Source: Desulfoprunum benzoelyticum
Lineage (GTDB): Bacteria > Desulfobacterota > Desulfobulbia > Desulfobulbales > Desulfocapsaceae
Direction of reading: 5' to 3'
DNA length: 64,000 nt
NCBI RefSeq assembly: GCF_014201505.1
Contig: NZ_JACHEO010000020.1
Location: forward strand, 1 to 64,000
The notes under the pieces were generated by a model. The model was not told the DNA's origin and did not search any database. It worked only from the letters and a program-made list of their open reading frames with translations. This document shows positions 12,322 through 27,894 of the stretch, one piece after another. Position 1 is the stretch's first letter, and every line of letters begins with the position of its first letter. A program made the translations under genes and the position numbers.

Positions 12322-12355
12322 GCAGGGCGGCCGGCATTGCAGCCGGCCGCCCTGC
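12322..12355 (-). promoter_or_regulatory. Long stem-loop between dctP and dctQ
   Basis: A perfect 14-bp inverted repeat (12322-12335 with 12342-12355, six-base loop) sits just after the dctP stop and before dctQ. There is no T tract. Such a hairpin would protect the dctP mRNA end and keep the binding protein in excess over the permeases. That role is inferred. Confidence 0.7.
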
Positions 12356-12378
12356 TTCGTCCTTGATGTCAGTCGATA

Positions 12379-13386
12379 TTACTTCTGGAAGCTGACTGCC
12401 TGATATACGGCGTCAATAGTCTCCTTGCCGATCCGGCTGGCCATCTTGTCATGGACCGGCAGCATCGCCGAGCGGAAGGCGGCCCGCTCTTCCGGGGTCA
12501 GGACGGTGACTTCGGTCTTGCCGGAGGCCTTGACCGCCTCGAGATCCTGGTCGTTCTTCTCCTTGGCGATATTGTTGGCGTAGTCGGTAGACTCTTTCAT
12601 TGCGGTCTCGAGCTGGGCACGGATGTCGGCCGGCAGTTCATCCCAGAATTTCTTGTTGACGATGACCGCGTAGCCCAGGTAGCCATGGTCGGTGATGGTC
12701 ATGTATTTCTGGACCTCGTGCATCTTCTGGGTATAGAAGTTGGAAATCGGGTTCTCGGTGCCGTCGACGACGCCGGTCTGCAGGGCCTGATAGACCTCGG
12801 AGAAGGCGAGCATCTGGGGGATGGCCTTGATGGCGCGCATCTGCTCTTCCAGAACCTTCGAGTTCTGGATCCGGAGTTTCTTGCCCTTCAGGTCGGCGGG
12901 AGTCTTGATCGGGGTGTTGGCGGACATCGATTTGAAACCGTTGTCCCAGTAGGCCAGGCCCTTGATTCCTTTCGGCTCGAGTTTGGCCAGCAGCGTCTGG
13001 CCGGCTTCGCCTTTGGTGACCTTGTGGAGGTCGTCATAGTTGTTGAAGATGAAGGGCAGGTCGAAGACCTCGAAGTCCTTGACGCCCAAGGGGCCGAATT
13101 TGGCCAGCGACGGGGCGAGCATCTGGACGGCGCCGAGCTGCAGGGCTTCCATCTCCTCCTTGTCTTTGTAAAGCTGGCTGTTGGGGTAGACATCGACCTT
13201 GACCTTGCCGCCGGTCAGTTCCTCGGCCCGTTTCTTGAAGAACTCGGCCGCCTGGCCTTTGGGGGTATCGACGGCGACGACATGACTGAACTTGAGGTTG
13301 ATGGGGTCGGCAGCAAATGCCGGGGCTGCCAGGAAAGCAGCTGAGATCGTCAATGCGGTTAACGCCTTTGTCACAGTTCCAAACAT
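12379..13386 (-). CDS. dctP: TRAP transporter substrate-binding protein DctP
   Basis: A 335-residue periplasmic solute-binding protein. Residues 1-25 are a signal peptide ending AFA. The mature part shows the DctP fold, including LKFSHVVAVDTPKGQAAE, the carboxylate-binding arginine R172 in KLRIQNSKV, and the EVYQALQTGVVDGTENP motif. C4-dicarboxylates or related organic acids are likely; exact specificity is not readable. A strong GGAGGAG site precedes ATG 13386. It is the first gene of dctPQM and lies behind a sigma-54 promoter. Confidence 0.95.
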   Translation of the reverse strand: MFGTVTKALTALTISAAFLAAPAFAADPINLKFSHVVAVDTPKGQAAEFFKKRAEELTGGKVKVDVYPNSQLYKDKEEMEALQLGAVQMLAPSLAKFGPLGVKDFEVFDLPFIFNNYDDLHKVTKGEAGQTLLAKLEPKGIKGLAYWDNGFKSMSANTPIKTPADLKGKKLRIQNSKVLEEQMRAIKAIPQMLAFSEVYQALQTGVVDGTENPISNFYTQKMHEVQKYMTITDHGYLGYAVIVNKKFWDELPADIRAQLETAMKESTDYANNIAKEKNDQDLEAVKASGKTEVTVLTPEERAAFRSAMLPVHDKMASRIGKETIDAVYQAVSFQK

Positions 13387-13495
13387 GGTTCTCCTCCGTT
13401 AACATGGTGATGATGCGTGATACCCGGTCGAGTCGGGGACAATTGCCGTGCCTCCCCGGGAGCAAGCCGGATGCCCTACTTCTACTCACTGTTAA

Positions 13496-13512
13496 AGCAA
13501 GATCGGGACCAG
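13496..13512 (-). promoter_or_regulatory. Sigma-54 promoter of dctPQM
   Basis: On the minus strand the sequence CTGGTCCCGATCTTGCT has the invariant GG and GC spaced by ten bases, with TTGC and a following T, as in the -24/-12 class. The predicted start lies about 100 bases before dctP. An arm pair TCATT-CGA-AATGA (13548-13560) lies just upstream and could be part of an activator site. Confidence 0.7.
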
Positions 13513-13585
13513 GTATGCAATTTTATATCAAACCCTGCAAGATCGTTTCATTCGAAATGATAGAGGTCCAACCGGTGGTGATGAA

Positions 13586-13636
13586 TTGGCGGAATTTCAC
13601 CCATTGGCCGCTCTCGGCGTAGGGGAAATCCGCCAA
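13586..13636 (-). terminator. Hairpin after tex
   Basis: TTGGCGGA (13586-13593) pairs with TCCGCCAA (13629-13636), continuing as TTTC/GAAA after a bulged base. It lies 13 bases past the tex stop, with no T tract. Probably the tex mRNA end. Confidence 0.45.
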
Positions 13637-13648
13637 GACGGCAGGTCG

Positions 13649-15781
<2,133 letters not shown>

Positions 15782-15845
15782 GATCCGCGGGTGGTTGCAG
15801 GTGTCAGGCCGTCGCCTACGACGGCTGGGCGATGATCAAAAGACT

Positions 15846-16648
15846 TTACTCGGCCTGGGCGATGGCCTCGGCCAACCGGACGGCCAGCCGGGTCGAGGCA
15901 ACATCATGGACCCGGAGGTAGGAGATGCCGTGGTTGACGCTGAGCGCCGATACTACGGCGGTCAGCTGATCTCTCTGGGAGGCGGCGAGGCCGGTCAGCT
16001 CGCCGAGAAAGCGCTTGCGGGAGTGGGCGAGAAGAACCGGCAGGCCGAGCGCCGTGAACCGGCTCAGGTGTTTGAGGATGCTCAGGTTATGGTCGGCGGT
16101 CTTGCCGAAACCGATACCCGGGTCGAGGATCAGGCGATCGCGATCGACACCGCTGGCGGTCAGCCAGTCGATCCGCTCCTGAAAGAACTTCAGGAGATCG
16201 CCGACCACGTTGTCGTAGACGGGATTGACCTGCATATCGGCAGGAGTGCCCTGCATGTGCATGACGATCACCGCTGCCGTCGAATTCTGCACGACGTCGA
16301 GCATGTCGGGATCGTGGCGCAGGGCCGAAATGTCGTTGATGATGTCGGCCCCGGCGGCCAGCGCCCGGCGGGCGACCTCGGCCTTGACGGTGTCGATCGA
16401 GATCGGGATCCGGTGGCGCCTGCGGATGGCCTCGATGATCGGGATGGTGCGCTGCAACTCGTTATCGAGGGAAACCGGCTTGGCAAAGGGCCGGGTTGAT
16501 TCGCCGCCGATGTCGATGATGTCGGCGCCGTCGGCGATCAGGTTCTCGGCATGGGCTACGGCCAGATCGAACGAATAGAAGGAGCCGCCGTCGGAAAACG
16601 AGTCCGGGGTGACGTTGAGGATGCCCATGATCTTTATGGCGGCTGGGG

Positions 16649-16652
<4 letters not shown>
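15846..16652 (-). CDS. folP: Dihydropteroate synthase
   Basis: A 268-residue folate enzyme that joins p-aminobenzoate to 6-hydroxymethyl-7,8-dihydropterin pyrophosphate. The diagnostic blocks are present: GILNVTPDSFSDGG, DIGGESTRP, NDISAL, DPGIGFGKT and SRKRFLG. The open frame runs on upstream to 17111 inside ftsH. The real start is GTG 16652, which overlaps the ftsH TGA as GTGA and has GGAGG about 10 bases upstream. The first in-frame ATG would cut into the first motif. The ftsH-folP order is common in Proteobacteria. Confidence 0.96.
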
Positions 16653-18625
<1,973 letters not shown>

Positions 18626-18755
18626 GAAGACCTCCGGTGCTCCTGTTTTGATAATGCAGTGAACTTGGGCGGATCATCGGGCCGTGGGGAGCTGGATGAA
18701 CCGGCTCGAGGACCCGACTCAATCGTTTAATGTAAGGCATCATCTGCCGCTGTCG

Positions 18756-18769
18756 AGGGGAATTCCCCT
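18756..18769. repeat. 14-bp palindrome between carB and ftsH
   Basis: AGGGGAATTCCCCT is a perfect palindrome in the 156-base carB-ftsH gap. It is followed by TTTTT on the plus strand, the wrong side for the minus-strand genes, so it is not an obvious carB terminator. It could be a protein-binding site. Confidence 0.4.
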
Positions 18770-18781
18770 TTTTTCCGCTGT

Positions 18782-22006
<3,225 letters not shown>

Positions 22007-22079
22007 GATTGTCGCCCGTTTGGCTGAATGTATGGCCTGTCGTCCGGTTGATGGTCGATGCCGCGGCGGGGGCCGCGGC

Positions 22080-23201
22080 CTATTTGCGCATCATGGCGAT
22101 GAAGCGCTCGAACAGGTACCTGGCATCGTGGGGGCCGGGGGCGTATTCCGGGTGGTACTGGACCGAGAAGGCCGGATGACGCCTGTGGCGCATGCCCTCG
22201 ACGCTGTTGTCGTTGAGGTTGATGTGGGTGAGTTCGACCTCTTCCTTGTCGAGGCTGTTCATGTCGACACAGAAGCCGTGGTTCTGGGAGGTGATCTCGA
22301 CGTGGCCGGTCGTCAAGTCCATGACCGGCTGGTTGCCGCCGCGGTGGCCGAACTTGAGCTTGTAGGTCGAGCCGCCGTAGGCCAGGCCGAGGATCTGGTG
22401 GCCGAGGCAGATGCCGAAGATCGGTTTTTTGCCGAGCAGGGCCCGCACGTTCTCCACCACCCCCTGTATGCCCTCGGGGTCGCCGGGGCCGTTGGAGAGG
22501 AAGATGCCGTCGGGGTTCATCGCCAGCACGGTGGCGGCGGCGGTGGTCGCCGGCACGACCTGGACCCGGCAGCCCAGTTCGGTCAGGATCCGCAGCTGGT
22601 TGTACTTGATGCCGAAATCGTAGGCCACGACCTTCAGCGGCTGGTCAATGCCTGGCTGGGCGGTGGTGAAATCCGTGCCCGGCACCGGCCGGCCGTCGGC
22701 CCAGCCGTAGGGCTCGCGGCAGGTGACGATTTTGACCATGTCCTGGCCGATCAGCCCGGTCGAATCCTTGGCCCGCTGCACCAGGGAGGCGGGATCGAGG
22801 TCGACGGTCGAGACGACGCCCTTCATCGCCCCGCGGGTCCGCAGGTGCTTGACCAGGGCCCGGGTGTCGAACCCCTCCACTCCGAGGACGCCGTGCTGCT
22901 GGAGGAATTCGGCCAGTGTGGCGCGGGAGCGGTGATTGGACGGGGTGGCATGGTATTCCTTGATCAGAAAGGCCTTCGGATGGACGGCGGCCGATTCCAT
23001 GTCTTCCGGGTTGACGCCGTAGTTGCCGATCAGCGGGTAGCTCATCGTGACGATCTGACCGGTATAGGAGGGGTCGGTGAGCACTTCCTGATAGCCGCTC
23101 ATCGAGGTATTGAAGACGACCTCGCCGATGGCCTCACCGGGGCCGGTAAATGACGTTCCCTCGAAGATCCTGCCGTCTTCCAGAGCAATGAGTGCTTTCA
23201 T
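22080..23201 (-). CDS. carA: Carbamoyl phosphate synthase small (glutaminase) subunit
   Basis: A 373-residue glutamine amidotransferase subunit feeding ammonia to CarB. The N-terminal CPSase small-chain domain ([33 protein letters not shown]) is followed by a class I glutaminase domain with the nucleophile in GICLGHQ and the later catalytic block [10 protein letters not shown] chose ATG 23201 because AAAGGA lies six bases before it; ATG 23207 touches that site directly. First gene of carAB. Confidence 0.97.
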   Translation of the reverse strand: MKALIALEDGRIFEGTSFTGPGEAIGEVVFNTSMSGYQEVLTDPSYTGQIVTMSYPLIGNYGVNPEDMESAAVHPKAFLIKEYHATPSNHRSRATLAEFLQQHGVLGVEGFDTRALVKHLRTRGAMKGVVSTVDLDPASLVQRAKDSTGLIGQDMVKIVTCREPYGWADGRPVPGTDFTTAQPGIDQPLKVVAYDFGIKYNQLRILTELGCRVQVVPATTAAATVLAMNPDGIFLSNGPGDPEGIQGVVENVRALLGKKPIFGICLGHQILGLAYGGSTYKLKFGHRGGNQPVMDLTTGHVEITSQNHGFCVDMNSLDKEEVELTHINLNDNSVEGMRHRRHPAFSVQYHPEYAPGPHDARYLFERFIAMMRK

Positions 23202-23373
23202 GAGCATTCCTTTGTCGGGGCCTGCACCGGACCGTCCTGCCTTTATCCGGAGTATTGGGGAGTAGCGGCGGGGAACTGGGCCGGTCCTCGCGGGGAGGGC
23301 CGGAGGCGACAGCGCCTGCCGGAGCTTGGTTGTTTGCGATGGACGTTGCGGAGTCGTGCGAGGGGGTTCCGAA

Positions 23374-23385
23374 TTGTCCGGACAA
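23374..23385. promoter_or_regulatory. 12-bp palindrome at the carAB transcription start
   Basis: TTGTCCGGACAA is a perfect palindrome placed at about +2 to +13 of the predicted carAB transcript. The position suits a repressor site. The regulator is unknown. Confidence 0.5.
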
Positions 23386-23394
23386 AACTATAAT

Positions 23395-23423
23395 ATATAA
23401 CCCAGAATGCGCTGCGCCGTCAA
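23395..23423 (-). promoter_or_regulatory. Sigma-70 promoter of carAB
   Basis: On the minus strand, -35 TTGACG (23423-23418) and an AT-rich -10, read as TTATAT at 23400-23395 (17-base spacer) or TATATA one base further (18-base spacer). Predicted start is near 23387, giving a leader of about 185 bases before carA. Confidence 0.6.
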
Positions 23424-23769
23424 TGGGAAAGCCGTGGTGTTCACGGATTGTGCGTTTCTTCAGTGGGTTAGGTTAAATGGGCGGTATTTCGGATCTGGCC
23501 GGCCAAAAGGCGGTGACTGCAGGCGGGACTCAGGCCTGGCGCTGTCGACGCCCCCGGTCGACGGACCGATGGATGGGGATACGTGTCATCAGGGGTCGGA
23601 GAGGGTGATGGCGATGGCCCGGGGCCGGCGCATCCGATCGCTACGGCACGGGGAGCGACCCGAAGCCTGCCATTTTCGGAGATGTGAAGGTTGCGATGAC
23701 GGACGCCGGGGGCATCCCTCCTGACGGATGGATGCCCCCGGTGTGGATGGGACGGCTGTGGAAACGGGA
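23424..23769. other. Non-coding stretch between carAB promoter and SLOG-like gene
   Basis: About 345 bases without a convincing gene. Short frames here have no homology I recognise and poor starts. The only structured element is the 12-bp hairpin at 23706-23741. Confidence 0.5.
23706..23741 (-). terminator. Hairpin downstream of the SLOG-like gene
   Basis: A perfect 12-bp stem (CCGGGGGCATCC 23706-23717 with GGATGCCCCCGG 23730-23741, 12-base loop) begins 28 bases after the stop of the minus-strand gene. No T tract. Confidence 0.5.
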
Positions 23770-24315
23770 TCAGGAACCGAAAGAATCGATGAACAGCTGT
23801 TCGATGGCGTTGCGGCCGGCGTCGCTGAGATAGCGGGTGCCGGAGCCGACAAAGGTGTCGTACTCGATTTTCGGGGTATCGGGAACCCAGCTGTTCTTCC
23901 AGATGTACCACTGCTTGGTCGGCTGGTCGAAGACGTGCAGCGGGCGGTTGAACATCTTGGCCAGCTCGACGGCCCAGCCGGTGCCGCCCTTGACCGATCC
24001 GTCCTCCTGGATCGAACCGATCACGAAGACCTGGTGACCGCTGTTGACCATGTGGAAAATGGTCTGCAGAACCTTCCTGATCTTCTCGGTCTCATAATAG
24101 GTCCGGCTCATCATCCGCGAGGCCAGTTCCATGCTGATATCGCCGCGCTCCAGCTCTTCCTGGCTGAGGATGACGGTGTTTTTATCCCGGCTCAGCTTGT
24201 GGCCCTCGAACGAATAGATGACCTCGTTGATGTTGCGTTTTTCGGCCGCCTCGCCGAAGGTTTCCTCGGCCCCTTTCAGGCCGCTGCTGTACAGAGTGCA
24301 TTTGGTTTGGTCCAT
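23770..24315 (-). CDS. Putative SLOG-like nucleotide-binding protein
   Basis: A 181-residue soluble protein that I cannot assign to a named gene. The centre (about 90-135) reads HQVFVIGS, then GSVKGGTGWAVELAKMFNRPLHVFDQPTKQWYIW. A strand, glycine-rich loop, helix, then a hydrophobic strand and WYxW is the layout of SLOG/YpsA-like Rossmann proteins, including the putative molybdenum-cofactor carrier group. Such proteins are thought to bind nucleotides or related ligands. The N-terminal 60 residues are charged and helical. Strong AAGGAG lies 9 bases before ATG 24315. It lies 103 bases downstream of cmoB on the same strand and ends before a perfect hairpin. Family assignment is inference from pattern only. 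Confidence 0.6.
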   Translation of the reverse strand: MDQTKCTLYSSGLKGAEETFGEAAEKRNINEVIYSFEGHKLSRDKNTVILSQEELERGDISMELASRMMSRTYYETEKIRKVLQTIFHMVNSGHQVFVIGSIQEDGSVKGGTGWAVELAKMFNRPLHVFDQPTKQWYIWKNSWVPDTPKIEYDTFVGSGTRYLSDAGRNAIEQLFIDSFGS

Positions 24316-24418
24316 GCCGTTACGCTCCTTGTGTCACGTGGAATTGGGAAGTGATGTGCAGGGATTGTATCCACAGTTGCGGCGAAAGGCAACGTCTCGC
24401 CGATCTTTTCGATCCCGG

Positions 24419-25381
24419 TTATCCTTTTTTTCGGCCGCGCAGGAACACCCGGTGCGGCGCCGGGTAGCCCTCGATCGTGGTCTGCGGGTCGTCGGGGCGG
24501 ATGAAATCGCTGTAGGATTCGAAATCCATCCACTCCGTCCGCCGCTGTTCGGACGAGGACATCGGGTGGGAGCCGAAGGTTTCGACGGCCTCGAATCCGG
24601 CCTTGACCATCCAGTGGCGCAGACAGGTGGCGGTGGGGACGAAGTAGACCCCGGGAGCCTTGGCATAGGTCGTTTCCGGGAACAGGGCGACCGGGTCATC
24701 GCCGGGGATCGCCTGCGACTCGACGATAACGGTGCCGCCGGGAACCAGGGCGGTGAACACGTCGCGCAGGGTGTCGATCGGTGAGGGGCGGTGGTAGATC
24801 ACCCCCATCAGGAAGATGACGTCGAAGCAGGCGGGAAAGAGCGGCAGGTGCTCGACCCCGAGGAGATCGATCGCCAGCTCCTTGATGGCGGCGATGCCGT
24901 TGAGGGCCCTGAAGCAGTAGTAGTGCTGGACCGAGGGCTCGAACCCGAGGACCAGCCGGGGCCGGTGGGCGGCCATACGGAACATGTAATAGCCGTTATT
25001 GCAGCCGATATCGGCGATGGTCCTGCCTTTGAGATCGGGCAGGAACGGCAGTAGCCGCTGCCATTTGCGGTTGCTCCGCCACTCGGCATCGACATCGATG
25101 CCGAAGACCGAAAACGGCCCCTTGCGCCAGGGTTTGAAGGCCAGCAGATGCTGCCGGACCTGTTGCCGCAGGCCCTCGTCGATCTCGTCGGTATCGCCGA
25201 GGATGACGGTGTCACTGCAGCAGTCGACGCGGGCGGCGTGGAAGGCGGCCAGGGCCTCGCTGGGGCGGCGGTAGCGGAGGAATCCCTTCTTGTCCTGATT
25301 GACCCAGCGTTGTCGCTGGGCATGCAGGGCGGTCAGCGCGTCGGTACGGACGTGTTCGGGGAGGAGGTCGAGATATTCCAT
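24419..25381 (-). CDS. cmoB: tRNA U34 carboxymethyltransferase CmoB
   Basis: A 320-residue enzyme that transfers the carboxymethyl group from carboxy-SAM to 5-hydroxyuridine at tRNA position 34, giving cmo5U. Landmarks are the SAM-binding IADIGCNNGYYMFRMA, GFEPSVQHYYCF and FLMGVIYHRPSPI, then VYFVPTATCLRHWMVKAGF and SSSEQRRTEWM. An open frame extends upstream through cmoA, but the start is ATG 25381, 11 bases after the cmoA stop. Length then matches the family (about 323). No clear ribosome site, so translation is probably coupled to cmoA. Confidence 0.95.
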   Translation of the reverse strand: MEYLDLLPEHVRTDALTALHAQRQRWVNQDKKGFLRYRRPSEALAAFHAARVDCCSDTVILGDTDEIDEGLRQQVRQHLLAFKPWRKGPFSVFGIDVDAEWRSNRKWQRLLPFLPDLKGRTIADIGCNNGYYMFRMAAHRPRLVLGFEPSVQHYYCFRALNGIAAIKELAIDLLGVEHLPLFPACFDVIFLMGVIYHRPSPIDTLRDVFTALVPGGTVIVESQAIPGDDPVALFPETTYAKAPGVYFVPTATCLRHWMVKAGFEAVETFGSHPMSSSEQRRTEWMDFESYSDFIRPDDPQTTIEGYPAPHRVFLRGRKKG

Positions 25382-25392
25382 GATGCCGCGGG

Positions 25393-26139
25393 CTATTCCG
25401 GTTTGACTGCGATCAGCGACGCGAAGTTGAACCACTGGAAGAAGGGGGCGACGGCGGTGAAGCCGGCCTGGCGCAGCAGGGCGGTGTTCTCCTCGATCGA
25501 AAAGGGGATCAGGACGTTCTCCAGGGCCTCGCGCTTCTTGGCGATCTCCAGTTCCGAATAGCCGCGGCTCTTCTTGAATTGGTAGTAGATGTCGATGTAT
25601 TCCCGATTCAAACGCTTGTCGTGGAGGATGATCTTCTCGCTCAGGATCAGGACCCCGCCGGGACGGAGGCCGTCGTACAGCGAGCGGATGAACTGTTCGC
25701 GGCGGATCGGGCGGATGAACTGCAGGGTGTAGTGAAGGAGGAAGGCCCCGACCGCGAGGTGGGGCGTGGCGGTGATGTCGGCCAGCTCGAAACGGATGCT
25801 GTCCTGCTTCGAGTACAGCTCGGCCTTCAGCCTGGCCTTGTGAAGCATCGGCGCCGAGTTGTCGATGCCGATGAAGCGCAGGCCTCGATCCGGGAGCAGG
25901 CGGGCCAGCTCGAGCAGGGTCGAGCCGGTGGCGCAGCCGAGGTCGACGATGGTGTCGTCGTAGTCGAGATGGGTCGTCAGCAGGCGGGCGGTCGAGACGA
26001 CCACCTCCTTGTAGAAGGGGATCGAGCGGTCGAGCATGTCGTCGAAGACCTCGACGACCCGGTCGTTGAACTCGAAATCTTCGGCTCGCGTCGGCTGCTG
26101 GAAGATGGTGTCTTTGGGGCTGGTGGGAGGGGGCTTCAC
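25393..26139 (-). CDS. cmoA: Carboxy-SAM synthase CmoA
   Basis: A 248-residue SAM-dependent enzyme that makes carboxy-S-adenosylmethionine from SAM and prephenate. Seen: FNDRVVEVFDDMLDRSIPFYKE, SAM motif IVDLGCATGSTLLELA, GIDNSAPMLHKAR, and YTLQFIRPIRREQFI. Forms an operon with cmoB. Confidence 0.96.
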   Translation of the reverse strand: MKPPPTSPKDTIFQQPTRAEDFEFNDRVVEVFDDMLDRSIPFYKEVVVSTARLLTTHLDYDDTIVDLGCATGSTLLELARLLPDRGLRFIGIDNSAPMLHKARLKAELYSKQDSIRFELADITATPHLAVGAFLLHYTLQFIRPIRREQFIRSLYDGLRPGGVLILSEKIILHDKRLNREYIDIYYQFKKSRGYSELEIAKKREALENVLIPFSIEENTALLRQAGFTAVAPFFQWFNFASLIAVKPE

Positions 26140-26311
26140 CGAAGGTCTGTATCGTTGTGGTTGAAGGGCGTGGCGACGTGTCGGTCGCTGTCCGGCTGTT
26201 GCAGATGACCGTCAGGGCTGCCTGCAGCGTCCTCCGCCTGGCGGAATTGCCGCTACTATACCCGCCATCCGAGCAAAATGCCACAACGCTGTCATCCTTC
26301 ATTCCTGGCTG

Positions 26312-26353
26312 GCCGCCGGAGTCGTAACACCAGCGGTGTCCGGCTCCGGCGGC
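26312..26353 (-). terminator. Nested hairpin after pspC
   Basis: GCCGCCGGAG (26312-26321) pairs perfectly with CTCCGGCGGC (26344-26353) and encloses a smaller ACACC/GGTGT hairpin. It starts 8 bases past the pspC stop. No T tract follows on the minus strand. Confidence 0.55.
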
Positions 26354-26360
26354 TGGAGGA

Positions 26361-26741
26361 TCAGGAATTGAAGCGGCGCTCCCAGTCGTAATCCTTGCCG
26401 GTGACGGTGCTCTCCATCCGGCGTATCCGCCGATCGATGTTGTCGAACTGGCGTTTCAACCGTTGGGCGGCGCTGCGCGGCGAGTGGACGTAACTGTCGT
26501 AAAACTCCTGCTCGTCCTCGGACTCGATCGGTCGCACCGGTCTGGGCTTCATCAACAGGGCGGCAACCAGGTAGACCCCAAGCACCGGCCAGAAACCGCT
26601 CAACAGAAAGACGAGCACCACCGCCATTCGGACCCAGAACACCGAGAGGTCGAAATAATCGGCCACCCCGCGGCAGACCCCGAGCAGGACGCCGTCCCGT
26701 GACCGGTACAGGCCTCTTCCGTCATTACTGTATTTTCTCAT
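26361..26741 (-). CDS. pspC: Phage shock protein C
   Basis: A 126-residue membrane protein with the PspC domain (LYRSRDGVLLGVCRGVADYFDLSVFWVRMAVVL at 11-43). A strongly hydrophobic segment (about 38-64) is followed by a charged, probably coiled C-terminal tail. With PspB it is thought to sense inner-membrane stress and release PspA. The start overlaps the pspB stop by four bases. Last gene of pspABC. Confidence 0.95.
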   Translation of the reverse strand: MRKYSNDGRGLYRSRDGVLLGVCRGVADYFDLSVFWVRMAVVLVFLLSGFWPVLGVYLVAALLMKPRPVRPIESEDEQEFYDSYVHSPRSAAQRLKRQFDNIDRRIRRMESTVTGKDYDWERRFNS

Positions 26742-26989
26742 CGTGTATACCCATCCTTTCCCTGACTTTCCATCAGGATCGTTTCAAGGGCTTCGACCCG
26801 TTTTTCCATCCGCGCCAGGCCCTGGTACAGTTCCTGGATCACTGCCGCCTCGTCGGTCCGGGCTTTCCGCCCGGACGGGGACAGTCCCTCCCGGCGGGCC
26901 TTGACCAGGGTCAGGACCGTGCCGCAGACGAGGGCGACCATCATGACGATGGAACCGAAGACAATGGCGACAGCGATGACAGTGTTCAT
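26738..26989 (-). CDS. pspB: PspB-like membrane protein
   Basis: An 83-residue protein with one N-terminal membrane helix (3-29) followed by a charged helix (RMEKRVEALETILMESQ) typical of the PspB coiled tail. Its identity rests mainly on position between pspA and pspC, size and topology. GGAG lies 9 bases before ATG 26989. Translationally coupled to pspC. Confidence 0.85.
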   Translation of the reverse strand: MNTVIAVAIVFGSIVMMVALVCGTVLTLVKARREGLSPSGRKARTDEAAVIQELYQGLARMEKRVEALETILMESQGKDGYTR

Positions 26990-27024
26990 GGCGGGTTGCT
27001 CCGTCGGGATTAAGGTGTGTGGGA

Positions 27025-27705
27025 TTACTGTGCCGGTTTCGTGTCAGCACTGTATGTACCGGCCTTGATCTTTTCAAGTTCCTTTTCGATCTCGTCATCC
27101 CGGCCGAGATCGTCGAACTGGGAGTCGACGTCAGGCTTGCGGCCGAAATTGACGAGGTCGGCCTCGGCCTCCATCTGCTCGATCCGGCTTTCGAGTTTTT
27201 CGAAACGGGCCATACTCTCGCTGCTGTCCATGCGGCGGATATCCTCCTGCGCCCGCTTCTTGCCGGTGGCCCGGCGGTGTCGCTGGACCAGCATGCTGCG
27301 TTTCTCTTTGGCGGCGGCGAGTTTGTCTTCCAGTTCCACCATGTCGTGCTGGTACTGTTCGATCAGGCCGCCGTGATCGACGATTTCGCCGCGCAACGCC
27401 TCGGCCATCTCCGTGAAGCGGCGCTTTTCGAGCAGCGCCTCGCGGGCCAGGTCATCCTTGCCGCGGCGGACGGCGAGTGCCGCCCGTTCGGCCCACATCT
27501 GTTCGCGGGCCGCAACCTCGTCCAGTCGCCGCTCGGCCTTCTTGCGCCCGGCGATGACTCCGGCGCAGGACACCTTCAGTTCGACCAGGGTGTCCTCCAT
27601 TTCCCGAATCATCAGTTTGATCATCTTTTCCGGATCTTCCGCCCGGTCGAGCATGGCATTGATGTTCGAACTCACTATATCTCTGAATCGCGTGAAAACT
27701 CCCAT
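27025..27705 (-). CDS. pspA: Phage shock protein A
   Basis: A 226-residue coiled-coil protein of the PspA/ESCRT-III-like family. Opening GVFTRFRDIVSSNINAMLDRAEDPEKMI is diagnostic, and long heptad-rich helices follow. It binds stressed inner membrane and, in enterobacteria, restrains PspF. I chose ATG 27705 rather than 27711: AGGAGG lies six bases before it, and it gives the standard MGxFxRF start. First gene of pspABC, behind a sigma-54 promoter. Confidence 0.96.
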   Translation of the reverse strand: MGVFTRFRDIVSSNINAMLDRAEDPEKMIKLMIREMEDTLVELKVSCAGVIAGRKKAERRLDEVAAREQMWAERAALAVRRGKDDLAREALLEKRRFTEMAEALRGEIVDHGGLIEQYQHDMVELEDKLAAAKEKRSMLVQRHRRATGKKRAQEDIRRMDSSESMARFEKLESRIEQMEAEADLVNFGRKPDVDSQFDDLGRDDEIEKELEKIKAGTYSADTKPAQ

Positions 27706-27746
27706 GGTCATCCTCCTATGGTTGAATGGTGTGGCACTATTGATAT

Positions 27747-27762
27747 TGCAGGAAGTGTGCCA
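27747..27762 (-). promoter_or_regulatory. Sigma-54 promoter of pspABC
   Basis: On the minus strand TGGCACACTTCCTGCA has GG and GC ten bases apart, with a complete TGGCAC -24 box. The predicted start is near 27735, 30 bases before pspA. The divergent neighbour is the matching activator PspF. Confidence 0.85.
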
Positions 27763-27894
27763 GACAAAATTTTACTCTGAATGTAAAGTAAATTTGGTGA
27801 GATAGGTTGATGGGAGGGTCTGACTGGAGGGTGATGTGTGGTCAATTACACTGATAAATAGTAAAATTATCCAAAATATGGCTTAATACATAGC

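Noticed and set aside
18756-18769. Palindrome with T run considered as the carB terminator
   Set aside because: The T run is on the plus-strand side, whereas carB and ftsH are on the minus strand.
23407-23724. A 105-codon frame in the carAB upstream region
   Set aside because: No ribosome site, unusual composition, and it covers the carAB -35 box.
27731-27750. A plus-strand sigma-54-like sequence TGGCACTATTGATATTGC before pspF
   Set aside because: The spacing between GG and GC is wrong; the correctly spaced site is on the minus strand.
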